Below the pieces are notes generated by a model. It worked only from the letters and a program-made list of their open reading frames with translations, searched no databases and was not told the DNA's origin. This document shows positions 25,615 through 32,622 of a stretch of DNA of 64,000 nucleotides, piece by piece; within the stretch, counting starts at the first letter, position 1; the number at the start of each line of letters is the position of its first letter. The DNA comes from Acidimicrobiales bacterium (GTDB lineage Bacteria; Actinomycetota; Acidimicrobiia; Acidimicrobiales; RAAP-2). The position numbers and the translations under genes are program-made. The stretch spans positions 22,890-86,889 of the forward strand of contig JADMIJ010000008.1 of the NCBI GenBank assembly GCA_015478655.1, given 5' to 3'.

Positions 25615-27198
25615 TCAGCCCTCGACCGAGGGTGCCAGCGGTCCTTCCGGGGCTGCGGTGGCTCCGACCGCCTGTCCCGCCACCGGCGACACCTGCCGGG
25701 GGATGATCAGCGCCAGACCCCCGGCAGCGAGGGCCACGATCGAGGCGATCAGAAACCCCCGGGAGTAGCCGGCGGTCATGGCCACCCGCTTGACCGCATC
25801 GGTGACGACGGTCTGCCCGGCCAGCAGCGAGGCGATATGGGTGGCGGCCACCGTGGACAGGACGGCCAGGCCGACGGACGCACCGATCTGCCGGCTGCTG
25901 TTGACCAGGCCGGAGGCCAGGCCGGCGTCCTGGCGGGGCACCCCGCCCGTGGCCGAGAGGGCGATGGGGGTGAAGGCCAATCCCATGCCGAAGGTGGCCA
26001 GGATGCCCCCGCCGCAGGCTCCCGTCCAGTAGCTGTCCCCGGCCCGGATGAAGGACAGCCAGTAGAGGCCGAGGGCCGCGCACAGCGCACCGGCCATGAG
26101 GACGTTGCGGGGGCCGAGACGGGGAGCCAGGCGGCCGGCGATGGTGGCGGCGACGGCGATGGCCGCCGTCTGGGGCAGGAAGGTGAGCCCGGTGATCACC
26201 GGGTCATACCCGAGGACCTGCTGGAGGTAGAGGGAGAGGAAGTACCACATGGCGAACATGGCCACGCCGAAGCAGAACATCACCAGGTTGGCCCCGGTCA
26301 CCGCCCGCGAGCGGAACAGGCGCAGGGGAACCAGCGGGTGGTCGGCCAGTTTGGCCTCGATGACGGCGAAGGCCGTCAACAGCACCACGGCGATGGCCCC
26401 GGTGAGGAGCGTCGACCCCGAGGTCCACGACACCTGGTCGGTGTGGACGATCGTGTACACCAGGGCCAACAGCCCGGCGGTCACGGTGATGGACCCGGGA
26501 AGGTCGAGGGGCCGCCTCGGACCGTCGGCCTTGGACTCCGCCAGCAGCAGACGGGCGAAGGGGTAGAGGACCGCCCCGATGGGCACGTTGACGAAGAGGA
26601 TCCACCGCCACGAGAGGTACTGGGTCAGGAAACCGCCGAACAGGGCACCGGCCGCCCCGCCGCCGGCCGCCACCGCGCTCCACACCCCCAGGGCCTTGGC
26701 CCGGGCCCTCTCCTCGGTGAACGTGACGGTGAGAATGGTCAAGGTGGCAGGCGAGAGCACGGCGGCGCCGACGCCCTGCAGCGAGCGGGCGGCGATGAGC
26801 GTGGCCTGATTCCCGGCGAATCCGCCGAGCAGGCTGGCCCCCGTGAAGAGGATCAGCCCGAGCAGGAAGATGCGTCGCCGCCCGAACAGGTCGGCCAGAC
26901 GACCGCCGAGCAGCAGCAGGCCTCCGAAGGTCAGGGAATAGGCGGTGACCACCCACTGGAGGTTGGCGGCGCTGAAGCCCAGGTCCTCTTGAATGGAGGG
27001 AAGGGCCACGTTGACGATGGAGATGTCGAGCACCACCATGAACTGGGCCAGGCAGACGATGGTGAGGACGAGCCGGTCGACCCTGTCGAGGCGAGCCCTC
27101 TCTTCGGCTTCTGTCTCCACCGTGGGGGACGTGGGGAGCGGGCCCGCGGCGTGAGGTGGCCCGACGATCGATGTGGACTGATCGGTGCCCGGATCCAT
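25615..27198 (-). CDS. MFS drug exporter, DHA2 (EmrB/QacA) family
   Basis: A 527-residue transporter with about 14 hydrophobic segments. The DHA2 signatures are present: LAQFMVVLDISIVNVALPSI in the first helix, LQWVVTAYSLTFGGLLLLGGRLADLFGRRR, and GVWSAVAAGGGAAGALFGG (motif C-like). Such proteins expel drugs or metabolites using the proton gradient. It is the last gene on this minus-strand run, 60 nt after the Rrf2 regulator, and may be read through from it. There is a 42-residue charged N-terminal tail before the first helix. Confidence 0.9.
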   Translation of the reverse strand: MDPGTDQSTSIVGPPHAAGPLPTSPTVETEAEERARLDRVDRLVLTIVCLAQFMVVLDISIVNVALPSIQEDLGFSAANLQWVVTAYSLTFGGLLLLGGRLADLFGRRRIFLLGLILFTGASLLGGFAGNQATLIAARSLQGVGAAVLSPATLTILTVTFTEERARAKALGVWSAVAAGGGAAGALFGGFLTQYLSWRWILFVNVPIGAVLYPFARLLLAESKADGPRRPLDLPGSITVTAGLLALVYTIVHTDQVSWTSGSTLLTGAIAVVLLTAFAVIEAKLADHPLVPLRLFRSRAVTGANLVMFCFGVAMFAMWYFLSLYLQQVLGYDPVITGLTFLPQTAAIAVAATIAGRLAPRLGPRNVLMAGALCAALGLYWLSFIRAGDSYWTGACGGGILATFGMGLAFTPIALSATGGVPRQDAGLASGLVNSSRQIGASVGLAVLSTVAATHIASLLAGQTVVTDAVKRVAMTAGYSRGFLIASIVALAAGGLALIIPRQVSPVAGQAVGATAAPEGPLAPSVEG

Positions 27199-27258
27199 GG
27201 AGGGATCGAAGAGGCCGGCCGCCGATGTCGAATCAGGCGCCGGCAGTGACCAGGGGCG

Positions 27259-27714
27259 TCAGCGGGAACGCCAGGAGTCCGGGTCGGTGGTCAGCTTCTC
27301 GACCGAGCGGGGGAGCTGGCCGGACACGATGTCGGCGATGGACACCTGCTCGAGGACCGAGCGCAGGCTGGCCCGCACGGCCACCCAGACGTCCTGGAGG
27401 TGCTCGGCCGCACCCTCGTAGGTGGCGGCCTCGGGTCGCAGGCCGCGCACCTCGGCGAGCGGCCCGTCGAGAGGACGGATCACTTCGGCCACGGTGATGG
27501 CCGAGGCCGGACGCGACAGGCGGTAGCCCCCCTCGGCCCCGCGCTGGCTGAGCAACAGGCCGGCGCGGCGCATGTCGTTGAGGATGCTCTCGAGGAACTT
27601 GGCCGGCAGCCCCTGGGACTGGGCCAACGACTCGGCCGTGACCGGCTTTCCATCGGCGTCGGCCAGGGTGCACAGGGCTCGCACCGCGTAGTCCACCTTG
27701 GCAGAGATATACAC
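27259..27714 (-). CDS. Rrf2-family transcriptional regulator without Fe-S cysteines (CymR-like)
   Basis: A 151-residue Rrf2 protein: ISAKVDYAVRALCTLADADGK, then a winged helix ESLAQSQGLPAKFLESILNDMRRAGLLLSQRGAEGGYRLSRPASAITVAEVI. The loop that holds three cysteines in IscR or NsrR has none (only one Cys, in helix 1), so it is not an Fe-S sensor of that kind. CymR, another Rrf2 protein without a cluster, controls sulfur assimilation in Firmicutes, and the SsuABC-like transporter next door fits a sulfur role. The GTG at 27714 was chosen by homology to Rrf2 N-termini. Binding to the inverted repeat at 30764-30822 is a prediction. Confidence 0.85.
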   Translation of the reverse strand: MYISAKVDYAVRALCTLADADGKPVTAESLAQSQGLPAKFLESILNDMRRAGLLLSQRGAEGGYRLSRPASAITVAEVIRPLDGPLAEVRGLRPEAATYEGAAEHLQDVWVAVRASLRSVLEQVSIADIVSGQLPRSVEKLTTDPDSWRSR

Positions 27715-27845
27715 AGCATGGATTCTGTCAGACGACGCCCGTGCCTGGCCCGGGACGCTGCTGTGGTTGGATTTCGAACGTTCCCCGCGCCCGGCGATCG
27801 GGACCACCTGGATGGTCTGTCACGTCCCCCGATGCGAGGACCCGA

Positions 27846-28799
27846 TCAGCCGGCGGATGCGTCGATGAGCCCGTAGCGTCGGCGGACCGAGGTAGTGACC
27901 CGGGAGAAGGCGACGTCGACCATGATCCCGATGAACACGATGACGATCATCATGGCCACCACCACGCCGTAGGTGCCCTGGGTCTCGGCGCCGACGGTGC
28001 GACCGCCAAGGCTGAGGGGGTTGACCAGGATCAGGAATTCACCCGCCAGCAGTGCGTGCCAGGCGAAGGCCCAACCTTGCTTCAAGCCCCCGAGGATGCT
28101 CGGGAAGGCGGCGGGGAGGACCACGTGACGTTCGAGGGACACGCCACGGGCACCGAGGATGCGCCCCGCCCGGAGGAGGCCCGGCGGCACCTGGTCGATG
28201 CCGCTGATGAACCCGTTGGCCACTGACGGTGCCGCCCCGAGCACCATCATGAGGATGATGGCCCTCCAGGTCACGCCGAAGACCATCACCGCCAGGGGGT
28301 ACCAGAGCACGGACGGCAAGGTCTGCATGCCGGTGATCAGAGCGCCGATGCCCGCTCGCAGCACCGGTATCCGAGCCACCGCCGTCCCGACGACGCCGCC
28401 GATGACGACGACCAAGGTGTAGCCGATGAGGGCCTGCTGGGCGGTGACCCACACGGCCTGCCAGAACAGAGACGTGCCGAGCTGGTTCCACAACTCGCGA
28501 CCCGCGGTGGCCGGCGATTGGAGGACGTATGGCTTCCAGTGGGCCCACACGGCAATCTGCCACACCAAGAGGATGAGGCCGAAGGCGATGAGCTTGGGCC
28601 AGGTGGACCTCCAGGTGCGCTGGGCCAAGGTAGCTCTCGCCGAACCGCCGGACCTGTCCAGCGCGTCGAGCCCGGCCAAGGCCTGGTCCAGGGAGGGGCG
28701 GACCGGGGCGTCGGCGACGTCCGAGTTGGGTATCCCCCGCGAGTCATCACGTCTGAGGTCGTCGAGGTCGGTGCCGATGATCGGGCGCTCAACGGCCAT
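27846..28799 (-). CDS. ABC transporter permease, SsuC/TauC-like
   Basis: A 317-residue permease with a roughly 65-residue cytoplasmic N-terminal tail, then six helices including LIAFGLILLVWQIAVWAHW and IGYTLVVVIGGVVGTAVA. The permease coupling loop reads GARGVSLERHVVLPAAFPSILGGLKQGWAFAWHALLAGEF, a standard EAA-type loop of the BPD transport family used for sulfonates, taurine, nitrate or thiamine precursors. It overlaps the ATPase gene by 11 nt. The long N-terminal tail is not usual for SsuC. The substrate is inferred from the binding protein. Confidence 0.88.
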   Translation of the reverse strand: MAVERPIIGTDLDDLRRDDSRGIPNSDVADAPVRPSLDQALAGLDALDRSGGSARATLAQRTWRSTWPKLIAFGLILLVWQIAVWAHWKPYVLQSPATAGRELWNQLGTSLFWQAVWVTAQQALIGYTLVVVIGGVVGTAVARIPVLRAGIGALITGMQTLPSVLWYPLAVMVFGVTWRAIILMMVLGAAPSVANGFISGIDQVPPGLLRAGRILGARGVSLERHVVLPAAFPSILGGLKQGWAFAWHALLAGEFLILVNPLSLGGRTVGAETQGTYGVVVAMMIVIVFIGIMVDVAFSRVTTSVRRRYGLIDASAG

Positions 28800-29631
28800 G
28801 GCGCCCCACCTCCGCTCGCAGCTGATCGGTGACCGCGGCCGCCAGACTGGCGATCTCCGTGGAGTCGATGCGCCGGGGACGGACCAGATCGACCGCGTAG
28901 GTGGCCGCCACCCGCCCGGGCCGACTGGTCAGGAGCACGATTCGGTCACCGAGGCGGGCTGCCTCCCGCACGTTGTGGGTGACGAAGAGCACCGTGAAAC
29001 CCCGGTCGGCCCACAGCGACTCGAGCTCGTCGTGGAGCAGGTCGCGGGTGATGGCGTCGAGGGCGCCGAAGGGCTCGTCCATCAACAGCAGGCCGGCGTC
29101 CTGGGCCAGGGCCCGCGCCAGTGCCGCCCGCTGGCGCATCCCACCAGAGAGCTCATGAGGCCGCTTGGGGCCGAAGCCCCCGAGATGCACCCGCTCGAGG
29201 AGGTCGTCGGCCACCGCTCGTCGTTCGGACTTCTTCACACCTCGGAGCCGGAGGGGGAGCTCGACGTTGGCGGCGACGGTGAGCCAGGGGAAGAGGGCGG
29301 AGTCCTGGAAGAGCATGGCCGTGCCGGTGCCCGCCACCGGGTCCCTGTCCCGGGCCGGAACGGATGACCCGCCCGGATCTCCGATGGAGACGTCTACGGT
29401 CCCCACCGTGGGCCGGTCGAGGCCGGCCACCAGGTTGAGCAGGGTGGTCTTCCCGCACCCCGAGGCCCCGACCAAGCAGACGAACTCGCCGGGGCGGACG
29501 GCGAGAGAGATGTCCTGGAGGGCCACCACGCCGGCGTCACCCCCGCCGTAGCGCTTGGACACCCTTTCGAGGGTCACCGACGGGGCCGGGGCATAAGTGC
29601 GGGTCCCCGGAGTGGGGGCGAGCGTGGTCAC
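28789..29631 (-). CDS. ABC transporter ATP-binding protein, SsuB/TauB-like
   Basis: A 280-residue ATPase. Walker A is GASGCGKTTLL (about residue 56), the Q-loop FQDSALFPWL, the signature LSGGMRQRAALARAL, Walker B GLLLMDEPFGALD and the switch His in FVTHNVREA. DEPFGALDAITR is typical of nitrate/sulfonate/taurine ATPases. The GTG at 29631 overlaps the stop of the binding protein gene in a GTGA. It energises the permease at 27846-28799. Confidence 0.93.
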   Translation of the reverse strand: MTTLAPTPGTRTYAPAPSVTLERVSKRYGGGDAGVVALQDISLAVRPGEFVCLVGASGCGKTTLLNLVAGLDRPTVGTVDVSIGDPGGSSVPARDRDPVAGTGTAMLFQDSALFPWLTVAANVELPLRLRGVKKSERRAVADDLLERVHLGGFGPKRPHELSGGMRQRAALARALAQDAGLLLMDEPFGALDAITRDLLHDELESLWADRGFTVLFVTHNVREAARLGDRIVLLTSRPGRVAATYAVDLVRPRRIDSTEIASLAAAVTDQLRAEVGRHGR

Positions 29632-30728
29632 GACGTCGCCACTGTGGCTTTTCCTTGGCTCACCAACAGCTGGTTGACCGGACCGAGGTCGTAGATCCCG
29701 CTGATGGTCGACGTCGTGAGTCCGGCGGCCTTGGCATGAACCAGGTCGGCGGCGATCGATGAGGCGATGGGGTCGTTGGTGAAGGTCATGTCCGACCATG
29801 CCGTGGCCAGCTCGGGGGCCTTGAGGGCTTTGCCGGTGATGGCGGCCAGGGCCGTGTTGGCATCGGCCTGGGCCTTGGTGGGGGACGAATTGAGGAAAGC
29901 GGTGGTGGCCAGCTGCCCCTTCAGCAGGTCGGTGACAACGGCCGGGTTGGCGGCCAAGAAGTCCTTGTTGACCACCAGCAGCGTGGTCGAGAAAAGGCCC
30001 TTGGGCCACAGGGTCTTTTCATTGACCAGCACCTGCCCGTGGCCTTCGGTGACCAGCCGCGTGACCCAGGGTTCCGGAACCCAGGCCCCGGCAATGGTGC
30101 CGGCTTCGAAGGAGGTCAGCGTGGTGGCGTTGTCCTCGGGCAGGATGGTGACCTGGCCGCTCCCGCCGTTTGGTCCCGGAAACGTGAGCCCCTGCTTCTT
30201 CAGCCAGGTGCGCAAGGCCACATCCTGGGTATTGCCGAGCTGCGGCGTGGCAATGGTCTTGCCGCTGAGCTGGCTGGCAGACGTGATCGACGGCGAGACC
30301 ACCAGCGCCGCTCCGCCCGAGGTGGCGCCCGAGATGATCCGTATGGCGCCCCTGCCCTGCGAGTACGCGGTGATGGCGGAGTTGGGTCCCATGTAGGCGG
30401 CGTCGAGCGAGCCGGCGAGCAGGGCGGTGACCTCGGCGGGGCCGGCGTTGTAGGTCGAGGGCTGCAGGCTCACGTTGGTCGGAAGGCTGTGGGCGAAGTA
30501 CCCGTCCTGGATGCCGACCAGCGGAGCGGCATGGGTGAGATTGGTGAGGTAGCCCAGTCGAAGGGCTACCGGCGTGTTGGAGGTGGTTGGCGATCCTCCG
30601 CCCACGGCGGTAGTGGTCGGGCTCCCCGAGCTCGAGCTGCACGCCGCAGCGACCAGTGCCACTCCGGCCAGGGCGACCAGTGCCGCCCTCGGGCGACGGG
30701 CGATTCGACGTGTGGACAGGGAACGCAT
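29628..30728 (-). CDS. ABC transporter substrate-binding lipoprotein, SsuA/TauA (NMT1)-like
   Basis: A 366-residue lipoprotein: RRIARRPRAALVALAGVALVAAAC, with the lipobox Cys at residue 30 and a Ser/Thr/Gly-rich linker after it. The mature part shows LRLGYLTNLTHAAPLVGIQDGYF, AGPAEVTALLAGSLDAAYMGPNSAITA and SGKTIATPQLGNTQDVALRTWLKKQG, as in aliphatic sulfonate or taurine binding proteins. It is the first gene of the operon (binding protein, ATPase, permease, then Rrf2 and the MFS exporter). The ATG follows GAGGAG. Nitrate or another small anion cannot be excluded. Confidence 0.9.
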   Translation of the reverse strand: MRSLSTRRIARRPRAALVALAGVALVAAACSSSSGSPTTTAVGGGSPTTSNTPVALRLGYLTNLTHAAPLVGIQDGYFAHSLPTNVSLQPSTYNAGPAEVTALLAGSLDAAYMGPNSAITAYSQGRGAIRIISGATSGGAALVVSPSITSASQLSGKTIATPQLGNTQDVALRTWLKKQGLTFPGPNGGSGQVTILPEDNATTLTSFEAGTIAGAWVPEPWVTRLVTEGHGQVLVNEKTLWPKGLFSTTLLVVNKDFLAANPAVVTDLLKGQLATTAFLNSSPTKAQADANTALAAITGKALKAPELATAWSDMTFTNDPIASSIAADLVHAKAAGLTTSTISGIYDLGPVNQLLVSQGKATVATS

Positions 30729-30830
30729 GGGACTCCTCGTGACGGGACGGGTGATTTGCTTAAACCTATAGCTCTAGTAAGTAAAGAGGAATAGAAACTT
30801 TAAATCTAGAGGATTAATAGGTCTAGGTCC
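30729..30830 (-). promoter_or_regulatory. AT-rich promoter of the SsuABC-like operon with inverted repeat
   Basis: The stretch 30756-30822 is far more AT-rich than its surroundings. It carries an imperfect inverted repeat: ACCTATAGCTCTAG at 30764-30777, and on the other strand ACCTATTAATCCTCTAG at 30806-30822. The arms share ACCTAT and CTCTAG and flank the likely promoter. This looks like a regulator-binding site; the nearby Rrf2 protein is the obvious candidate. I cannot place the -35/-10 exactly. Confidence 0.55.
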
Positions 30831-30891
30831 AAACACAGTACCAGCGCCGGCTGTTGCTCGCTACAGCGGTGGAAGACGCAGGTAGCGGAGG

Positions 30892-30927
30892 GGTGGCGGA
30901 GCGGTGGCGGATGGGTGGCGGAGCGGT
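30892..30927. repeat. Short direct repeat, two copies of a 14-bp unit
   Basis: GGTGGCGGAGCGGT occurs at 30892-30905 and again at 30914-30927, a 22-bp period, with related GGTGGCGG words between them. It lies between the acetyltransferase stop and the transporter promoter. It is probably a simple-sequence expansion with no coding content. Confidence 0.6.
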
Positions 30928-30950
30928 TGGAGGTCGCTCGGGTCGGGGAC

Positions 30951-31583
30951 CTAGTGGGCCAGCCGGGCAACGAGACGGTCGCGGTGGACGGGCCACTCTG
31001 CGGCCAGCATCGAGTACACGGCCGAATTGCGCTCGGTGCCGTCCGCCCCCGGCATGTCGGTCCGGATCACGCCGTCCAGCGTGCATCCGAGCCGCTCGAT
31101 GGCGGCCCGTGAGCGGTGGTTGCGGGCGTCGGTCCGGATCTGCACCGCCCGCACGTCCCACCGCTCGAAGGCGTAGGTCATCATCAGCAGCTTGGCCTCG
31201 GTGTTGATCGGCGTGCGTTGGGCGGACGGGCTCAACCAGGTGTAGCCGATGCTGGCCACATCGGGCCGGCCGACCCGCTGGTGGATATCGGAACCGGGGT
31301 ACAGCGATGACCAGTCCCAGGGGGCGAGGTCGTAGAAGCGGGTGGAGCCAACGATGCGTCGCTGGTCGACGCCGAAGGTGACCAAGGGGTACTGCTCCCC
31401 GGACTCCCGCTTGGCCATGGCCTTGTGCGCGTAGGCGGTCATGGTCTCCCGATCCCACGGGACCGGGGTATAGGTGAAGGTTGAGCGGTCCTCGTTGGCA
31501 GCTTCGAGGAGCCCCTCGATGTGGTCCTCGCCCATCGGCACGAGATGGACGAAGCGACCCTTCATCGACTCGAGGACGGGCAT
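30951..31583 (-). CDS. GNAT-family N-acetyltransferase (RimJ/RimL type)
   Basis: A 210-residue acetyltransferase. It opens with GRFVHLVPMGEDHIEGLLEAA, has IVGSTRFYDLAPWDW in the core, then RTPINTEAKLLMMTYAFE and VRAVQIRTDARNHRSRAAIERLGC, the acetyl-CoA-binding region of the RimJ/RimL group. The ATG at 31583 follows AAAGG about 9 nt upstream; an in-frame TTG at 31592 is less likely. It starts 16 nt after the Fpg stop, so the two are likely co-transcribed. The target, protein N-terminus or small amine, is unknown. Confidence 0.88.
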   Translation of the reverse strand: MPVLESMKGRFVHLVPMGEDHIEGLLEAANEDRSTFTYTPVPWDRETMTAYAHKAMAKRESGEQYPLVTFGVDQRRIVGSTRFYDLAPWDWSSLYPGSDIHQRVGRPDVASIGYTWLSPSAQRTPINTEAKLLMMTYAFERWDVRAVQIRTDARNHRSRAAIERLGCTLDGVIRTDMPGADGTERNSAVYSMLAAEWPVHRDRLVARLAH

Positions 31584-31599
31584 GGGTTCCAAGGCCTTT

Positions 31600-32460
31600 C
31601 TATTTGAGCAGTCGGGAAAGGCGTCGATCGGCCAGGGCCTTCCCGCCGGTCTGGCAGGTGGGGCAGTACTGCAAGGATTTGGTGGCGAAGGACACCTGCC
31701 GGACGGTGTCGCCGCATACCGGACAGGGCTCGCCGGTACGACCGTGCACCTGCATGGCTCGCTTCTTGTCCCCTTTGAGCTCGGCGATGCCGAGGGAGGC
31801 GGCGCGCCCGACGGCCTCGCCTAGGACTCCTACGACCGCGTCGTGGAGTCGGCCAACCTCTGCGCCGTCGAGGTTGCCCGACTTCTTGTAAGGGGACAGA
31901 CGGGCCCGGTGCAAGGCCTCGTCCGAGTAGGCGTTCCCGACCCCGGCGATCAGCGACTGGGTGGTCAGGACCGTCTTGAGGGTGGCCGACGTGCCAGCCA
32001 AGATCGAGGCCAGCGCGTCGACGGTGAAGTCCGGGCCCAGGGGATCGATGCCCAGGGCCGCCAGTGGCTCCACGTCTTCGGGAGCGCGCACCACCCACAG
32101 TGCCAGCCGCTTCTCGTGGCCCATCTCGGTGATGTCGAGCCCGGACCCGTCGTCGAGGCCCACCCGGAGGGCGATCGGGCTCCGTCCGGGGCGGAGCGGT
32201 CCCTTGGGGAGCGCGTCGTACCATTTGACCCAGCCGCCCCGGGCGAGATGGACCACCAACCACGGTCCGCCACTGTCGATGCAGACGAACTTGCCCCGGC
32301 GCTCCACGGTGACGACCGTCCGGCCGATCAGCTCCTCCAGTGGGGGCTCGACGGTCTTGAGCGCCGAGAACGACGTCAACTGGCACCGCTCGACTCGCTT
32401 GCCGGCCATGTGGTCGGCCAGGCCGGCGGTGAGGGCTTGGACTTCGGGGAGTTCGGGCAC
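31600..32460 (-). CDS. mutM: Formamidopyrimidine-DNA glycosylase (Fpg/Nei family)
   Basis: A 286-residue DNA glycosylase. The mature N-terminus PELPEV carries the catalytic Pro2 and Glu3; ERRGKFVCID holds the conserved Lys, and a C-terminal zinc finger has two CxxC pairs (CPVCG and CPTCQ, about residues 245-268). It excises oxidised purines such as 8-oxoguanine and cleaves the strand. It is divergent from ileS. Fpg and Nei8-type members are hard to separate by eye, so mutM is a family-level assignment. Confidence 0.9.
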   Translation of the reverse strand: MPELPEVQALTAGLADHMAGKRVERCQLTSFSALKTVEPPLEELIGRTVVTVERRGKFVCIDSGGPWLVVHLARGGWVKWYDALPKGPLRPGRSPIALRVGLDDGSGLDITEMGHEKRLALWVVRAPEDVEPLAALGIDPLGPDFTVDALASILAGTSATLKTVLTTQSLIAGVGNAYSDEALHRARLSPYKKSGNLDGAEVGRLHDAVVGVLGEAVGRAASLGIAELKGDKKRAMQVHGRTGEPCPVCGDTVRQVSFATKSLQYCPTCQTGGKALADRRLSRLLK

Positions 32461-32622
32461 AGGTCAATTGTGGACCCTGGGCGCCCGTAGTATCTGGTCC
32501 GCACCTGCACCAGGGTTGCGATCACCCGGTGGCGTCGGGCCCGGCCGTGCGGGAGCGCTCCCCGTTGGCCGGCCGCCACTCCGGTCCGACCCGTCCCATC
32601 CGACCCGAAGAGGGAGTTCCCG
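32461..32622 (+). promoter_or_regulatory. Divergent fpg/ileS promoter region
   Basis: The 162-bp gap includes TAGTAT at 32488-32493, a fair -10 for ileS, with TCAATT 18 nt upstream as a weak -35. Just before the ileS TTG is AGGGAG as ribosome-binding site. I looked for the T-box that precedes ileS in many actinobacteria and found neither its conserved TGG-bearing antiterminator bulge nor a specifier-like stem; the leader is too short for one. Confidence 0.4.

Noticed and set aside
25477..27249. Long open frame antisense to the MFS exporter
   Set aside because: High-GC codon bias creates long antisense frames; composition is repetitive Gly/Gln/Asp/Arg with no domain, while the exporter on the other strand is unmistakable. 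The same reasoning removes long frames at 4164-5240, 16474-17925, 18466-20127, 22505-24553, 33319-35088 and 39754-41463.
30892..30927. CRISPR-like or iteron repeat
   Set aside because: Only two 14-bp copies with 8-bp spacing; too few and too short, so kept as a simple direct repeat.
32461..32622. T-box riboswitch before ileS
   Set aside because: No conserved antiterminator motif or specifier stem in the 162-nt gap; only a weak promoter and ribosome-binding site are seen.
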